This document shows, one piece after another, positions 12,972 through 15,541 of a stretch of DNA of 15,541 nucleotides; the first letter of the stretch is position 1, and each line of letters begins with the position of its first letter. A program made the position numbers and the translations under genes. The notes under the pieces were generated by a model. The model made no database searches and had not been told where the DNA came from. It saw only the letters and a list, made by a program, of their open reading frames with translations. Where the stretch lies: NCBI GenBank assembly GCA_030146905.1, contig JASLAV010000148.1, positions 1 to 15,541 of the forward strand, given 5' to 3'. The stretch is from Lentzea sp. GTDB taxonomy: Bacteria; Actinomycetota; Actinomycetes; Mycobacteriales; Pseudonocardiaceae.

Positions 12972-15200
12972 GTGAACCACCTCCCGAGGTCCAACGCCGG
13001 TGAGCACACCCCGCACGGTCCACCGGTGATCCTCAGGCACGACCTGCCCGCGAGCTTCGTGCTGTTCCTCATCTCCATCCCGCTGTCGCTCGGCATCGCG
13101 CACGCGACCGGCGCGCCGCTGATGGCCGGCATCATCTCCGCGGTCGTCGGCGGCGTGGTCGTGGGCGCGCTCAGCGGTGCGCCGTTGCAGATCAGCGGAC
13201 CGGGGACCGGGCTCGTGGTGATCGTGGCCGGTCTGGTCGCGCAGTTCGGGTGGGCGGCCACCGCGGCGATCACGCTGGCGGCGGGCGTGCTGCAGATCGC
13301 GCTGGGGCTCACCGGGATCAGCAGGCTGGTGATGTCGCTGTCCCCCGCCGTCGTGCACGGCATGCTCGCCGGCATCGGCGTCTCCATCGCCGTCGGGCAG
13401 CTCGTGGTGGTGCTGGGCGGCACGGCGGCGCCGACCGTGCCCGAGAACGTCGCGCTCCTGCCGGGAGAGCTGGCGGCGTTGCAGCCGGGACCCGTGGTGG
13501 CGGGAGCGGTGGCGATCGCTGTTCTGCTGCTGTGGCCCCGTGTTCCGCGCGTCTCGGTGGTGCCCGCGCCGCTCGTCGCGGTGGCCGTGGCGACCGGGCT
13601 GGCGTTCGTGCTGCGCCTCGACGTCGCCAAGGTCGACCTGCCGGACAGCCACGCGCTCGTGTTCCCCGAGATGCCGCAGGGCAGTGCTCTCACCGTGGCC
13701 ACGGCCGTCGTCACCGTCGCGCTGGTGGCGAGCATGGAGTCGCTGCTGTCGGCCGTCGCCACGGACAAGCTCCACGACGGACCGCGCGCCCGGCTCGACA
13801 GGGAACTCATGGCGCAGGGCACCGGCAACGTGCTCGCGGGCGCTCTGGGCGGGTTCCCGATCAGCGGTGGTCTTGCGCGCAGCTCCACGAACGTCGCGGC
13901 GGGCGCCAAGACCCGGTACGCCGCCGTCCTCCAGGGTGTGTGGATCGCGGTGGCGGTGCTGGCGCTGGCCCCCGCCCTGGAGCTGGTCCCGCTGTCGGCG
14001 CTGGCGGGCGTGCTGTTCGTCGTCGGGCTCAAGCTGGTGTCGATCGCACGGATGCGAACCCTGGTGCGGCACAGGGAGTTCCTGGTCTACGCGGCGACCG
14101 CGCTCGGTGTCGTCCTCTTCGGACTGCTCGAGGGCGTGGTCGTCGGGCTCGTGATCGCGCTCCTGCGTGCGCTGTACCGGTTGACGCACTGCACGGTGCG
14201 CGTCGAGGGCAACCGGGTGTGCGTGCAGGGATCGTTGGTGTTCCTCGGGATCGGCCGACTGGTGCGCGAGCTGCGGAGGATGCCGGTGGGCCAGACCGTG
14301 GTGCTGGAGCTGCACATCGACTACCTCGACCACGCGTCGTACGAGGCGATCAACGACTGGCGGGAGACCTACGAGCGGATGGGCGGCCGCGTGCAGGTCG
14401 ACGAGGTGCACGACACCTGGTACGACCAGGCGGACCAGGGGAACCCGGGACGCCGCAAGACGTTGCCCGGCCCGCTGCCGCGCTGGTTCGCGCCGTGGTC
14501 GCACTGGCAGGGCACGCCCGGCGGGGTGACGCTGCCCGCGCAACGGTCGTCCGGTGAGCAGCTCCCGGCCGAGAGCGACCCGATGCTGCGCGGCATGCAC
14601 GAGTTCGAACGCCGGTCGGCGCCGCTGGTGCGGCCGTTCCTGCACGAGCTGGCGATGCGCGGACAGCGCCCGCGGCAGCTGTTCATCACCTGCGCCGACT
14701 CTCGCGTGGTGCCGAACCTGATCACCACGTCCGGGCCGGGCGACCTGTTCTGCGTGCGCAACATCGGCAACCTGGTGCCCATGTCGTCCGCCGGGGACAG
14801 GTCGGTCGGTGCGGCGATCGAGTACGCCGTGCAGATCCTGAACGTCAGCACGATCGTCGTGTGCGGACACTCGGACTGCGGTGCGATGAAGGCGCTCGTG
14901 AAGGGTTCCGCCGCACGCGGCTCTCACCTGCACTCGTGGCTGCGCAACGCCGAGCCGTCGCTGATCCGGTTCCACGCGCCCACGTCGTCCGGCTGCGAGA
15001 ACCTGCCGGTGGCCGATCGCCTCGCCGTCGCGAACGTCGCGCAGCAGCTCGACAACCTGCTCGGCTACCAGTGCGTGCGGGAGGCGATCACCGCGGGCAC
15101 GCTGACGTTGAAGGGCTTGTACTTCGACATCTCGAACGCCCGCGTGTACCTGGTGGACCCCGACCGCAACGGGCTGGAGCCCGTGCCGTCACCGGCCTAG
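12972..15200 (+). CDS. SulP-family anion transporter fused to STAS and beta-carbonic anhydrase domains
   Basis: This 742-aa membrane protein has three parts. A SulP transport domain (about 20-402) includes many hydrophobic helices and the segments SGPGTG (75-80) and GFPISGGLARSSTN (294-307). A STAS-like domain (about 405-485) has DHAS at 453-456. A complete beta-carbonic anhydrase (about 535-735) has zinc ligand Cys574 and the Asp576/Arg578 dyad in CADSR, plus His633 and Cys636 in GHSDCG. The zinc enzyme interconverts CO2 and bicarbonate, and SulP proteins move bicarbonate, sulfate or other anions, so the fusion suggests coupled inorganic-carbon uptake. Mycobacterium tuberculosis Rv3273 has the same plan. 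GTG at 12972 is the earliest sensible start; AGGAAGG lies about 12 nt upstream, a long spacing. It is transcribed alone and ends at a strong terminator. Confidence 0.94.
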   Translation: MNHLPRSNAGEHTPHGPPVILRHDLPASFVLFLISIPLSLGIAHATGAPLMAGIISAVVGGVVVGALSGAPLQISGPGTGLVVIVAGLVAQFGWAATAAITLAAGVLQIALGLTGISRLVMSLSPAVVHGMLAGIGVSIAVGQLVVVLGGTAAPTVPENVALLPGELAALQPGPVVAGAVAIAVLLLWPRVPRVSVVPAPLVAVAVATGLAFVLRLDVAKVDLPDSHALVFPEMPQGSALTVATAVVTVALVASMESLLSAVATDKLHDGPRARLDRELMAQGTGNVLAGALGGFPISGGLARSSTNVAAGAKTRYAAVLQGVWIAVAVLALAPALELVPLSALAGVLFVVGLKLVSIARMRTLVRHREFLVYAATALGVVLFGLLEGVVVGLVIALLRALYRLTHCTVRVEGNRVCVQGSLVFLGIGRLVRELRRMPVGQTVVLELHIDYLDHASYEAINDWRETYERMGGRVQVDEVHDTWYDQADQGNPGRRKTLPGPLPRWFAPWSHWQGTPGGVTLPAQRSSGEQLPAESDPMLRGMHEFERRSAPLVRPFLHELAMRGQRPRQLFITCADSRVVPNLITTSGPGDLFCVRNIGNLVPMSSAGDRSVGAAIEYAVQILNVSTIVVCGHSDCGAMKALVKGSAARGSHLHSWLRNAEPSLIRFHAPTSSGCENLPVADRLAVANVAQQLDNLLGYQCVREAITAGTLTLKGLYFDISNARVYLVDPDRNGLEPVPSPA

Positions 15201-15246
15201 AAGAGCACCGGAGCCGCCCCGGTGTTCCGGGGCGGCTCCGGCTCTT
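15201..15246. terminator. Strong bidirectional terminator between convergent genes
   Basis: The perfect 15-bp arms CCGGAGCCGCCCCGG (15208-15222) and CCGGGGCGGCTCCGG (15227-15241) have a 4-nt TGTT loop. AAGAG (15201-15205) and CTCTT (15242-15246) extend the stem past a 2-nt bulge. It starts at the base after the SulP fusion stop and lies 27 bp past the end of the convergent carboxypeptidase gene, so it can serve both. Confidence 0.9.
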
Positions 15247-15273
15247 GTCCTGCTTCCTAGTAGCGTGTCGCTG

Positions 15274-15541
15274 CTAGCAGGTGCCGATCCAGGAGCACTC
15301 CACGTCGAAGCGCTCCTGCGCCGGAACCGTGACGCGTTCCTGTGCCGGAACCTTGCGCTGCTGCGGCACCGTCTGGACCTCCGGCGTGGCCGGCTGGGCC
15401 CCGCCGTCGGAGGCGAGGCGCACGGCGACCCTGTCCTCGATGGTCTTCGGGCTGTTGAACAGCAGCACGTTGTTCTGCACCAGCGAGAACACGAGGTCCC
15501 GTCCCGCCTGCGTCCGCACGTAGCCGGACAGGGCCGAAACG
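15274..15541 (-). CDS. D-alanyl-D-alanine carboxypeptidase, PBP4 (S13) family, C-terminal end (partial)
   Basis: Only the last 88 residues are in the window; the gene continues past 15541. The segment SALSGYVRTQAGRDLVFSLV followed by QNN matches the end of PBP4/DacB-type enzymes, where it directly follows the KTG box, so that motif should lie just outside. TIEDRVAVRLA matches the family's final helix. Such enzymes trim or cut peptidoglycan peptides outside the membrane. After the helix is a tail of about 40 residues with VPQQRK, VPAQERVT and VPAQERFD units and a final CSWIGTC, unlike the usual family end. The identification rests on a short stretch, so it is firm for the superfamily but less so for details. 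Confidence 0.72.
   Translation of the reverse strand, partial: VSALSGYVRTQAGRDLVFSLVQNNVLLFNSPKTIEDRVAVRLASDGGAQPATPEVQTVPQQRKVPAQERVTVPAQERFDVECSWIGTC
15311..15352 (-). repeat. 24-bp period tandem repeat in the carboxypeptidase tail
   Basis: Two 18-bp copies (15311-15328 and 15335-15352) differ at only two bases and start 24 bp apart, which is 8 codons. They encode successive VPAQER units, and a third diverged unit (VPQQR) precedes them in the protein. The repeat probably arose by in-frame duplication. Confidence 0.7.

Noticed and set aside
12867..14975. Minus-strand ORF (702 codons) opposite the SulP-carbonic anhydrase gene
   Set aside because: Its His/Arg/Asp-rich repeats come from antisense reading of a hydrophobic protein. 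The plus-strand gene has all its catalytic residues.

Overview
The window is high-GC DNA with Streptomyces-like gene architecture: GTG starts, overlapping stop/start codons, AfsR/SARP and LAL-type regulators, and an XRE(DUF5753)/DUF397 pair. It most likely comes from a filamentous actinomycete chromosome. A Pseudonocardiales origin is my inference from protein style and cannot be proven from the sequence alone. I see no IS element, prophage, CRISPR array, tRNA or rRNA.

Layout. (1) Positions 1-836, minus: the 5' part of a lipoprotein sugar-binding component of an ABC importer. It has a perfect LacI-type palindromic operator and a TTGACA -35 box upstream (878-920). (2) Positions 837-1277: non-coding, with strong hairpins that probably end transcription arriving from the right. 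(3) Positions 1278-10715, minus: a co-directional block. In transcription order it holds an AfsR-like SARP/NB-ARC/TPR regulator with a rare TTA codon, a small basic unknown protein, a large LuxR-family ATPase regulator whose ATG overlaps the small gene's TGA, and a MacB/LolD-type ABC ATPase with its FtsX-like permease. (4) Positions 10716-11039: a regulatory gap with the SARP leader, a 19-bp inverted repeat and the DUF397 terminator. (5) Positions 11040-12100, minus: an XRE regulator and its DUF397 partner, overlapping by GTGA. (6) Positions 12268-12585, plus: a small Cys/His-containing protein, divergent from the XRE gene across a gap that carries a TGCAA-C-TTGCA palindrome and a short upstream ORF. 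(7) Positions 12972-15200, plus: a SulP-STAS-beta-carbonic anhydrase fusion. Its upstream region holds a candidate 25-codon leader ORF with a good Shine-Dalgarno and a TTA codon, then a GC-rich hairpin. (8) Positions 15274-15541, minus: the C-terminal end of a PBP4-type D-Ala-D-Ala carboxypeptidase, convergent with the fusion gene across a strong shared terminator.

How the parts may work together. The central block looks like a regulatory cassette in which two large signal-transducing ATPase regulators sit directly upstream of an export-type ABC pair. The TTA codon would make the first regulator dependent on the rare Leu-tRNA (bldA in Streptomyces). The order SARP, small protein, LAL regulator, ABC exporter suggests a cascade, but this is inference from order and strand. 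The best candidates for undescribed biology are the small protein coupled to the LuxR regulator and the putative leader-peptide/hairpin arrangement ahead of the SulP-carbonic anhydrase gene.
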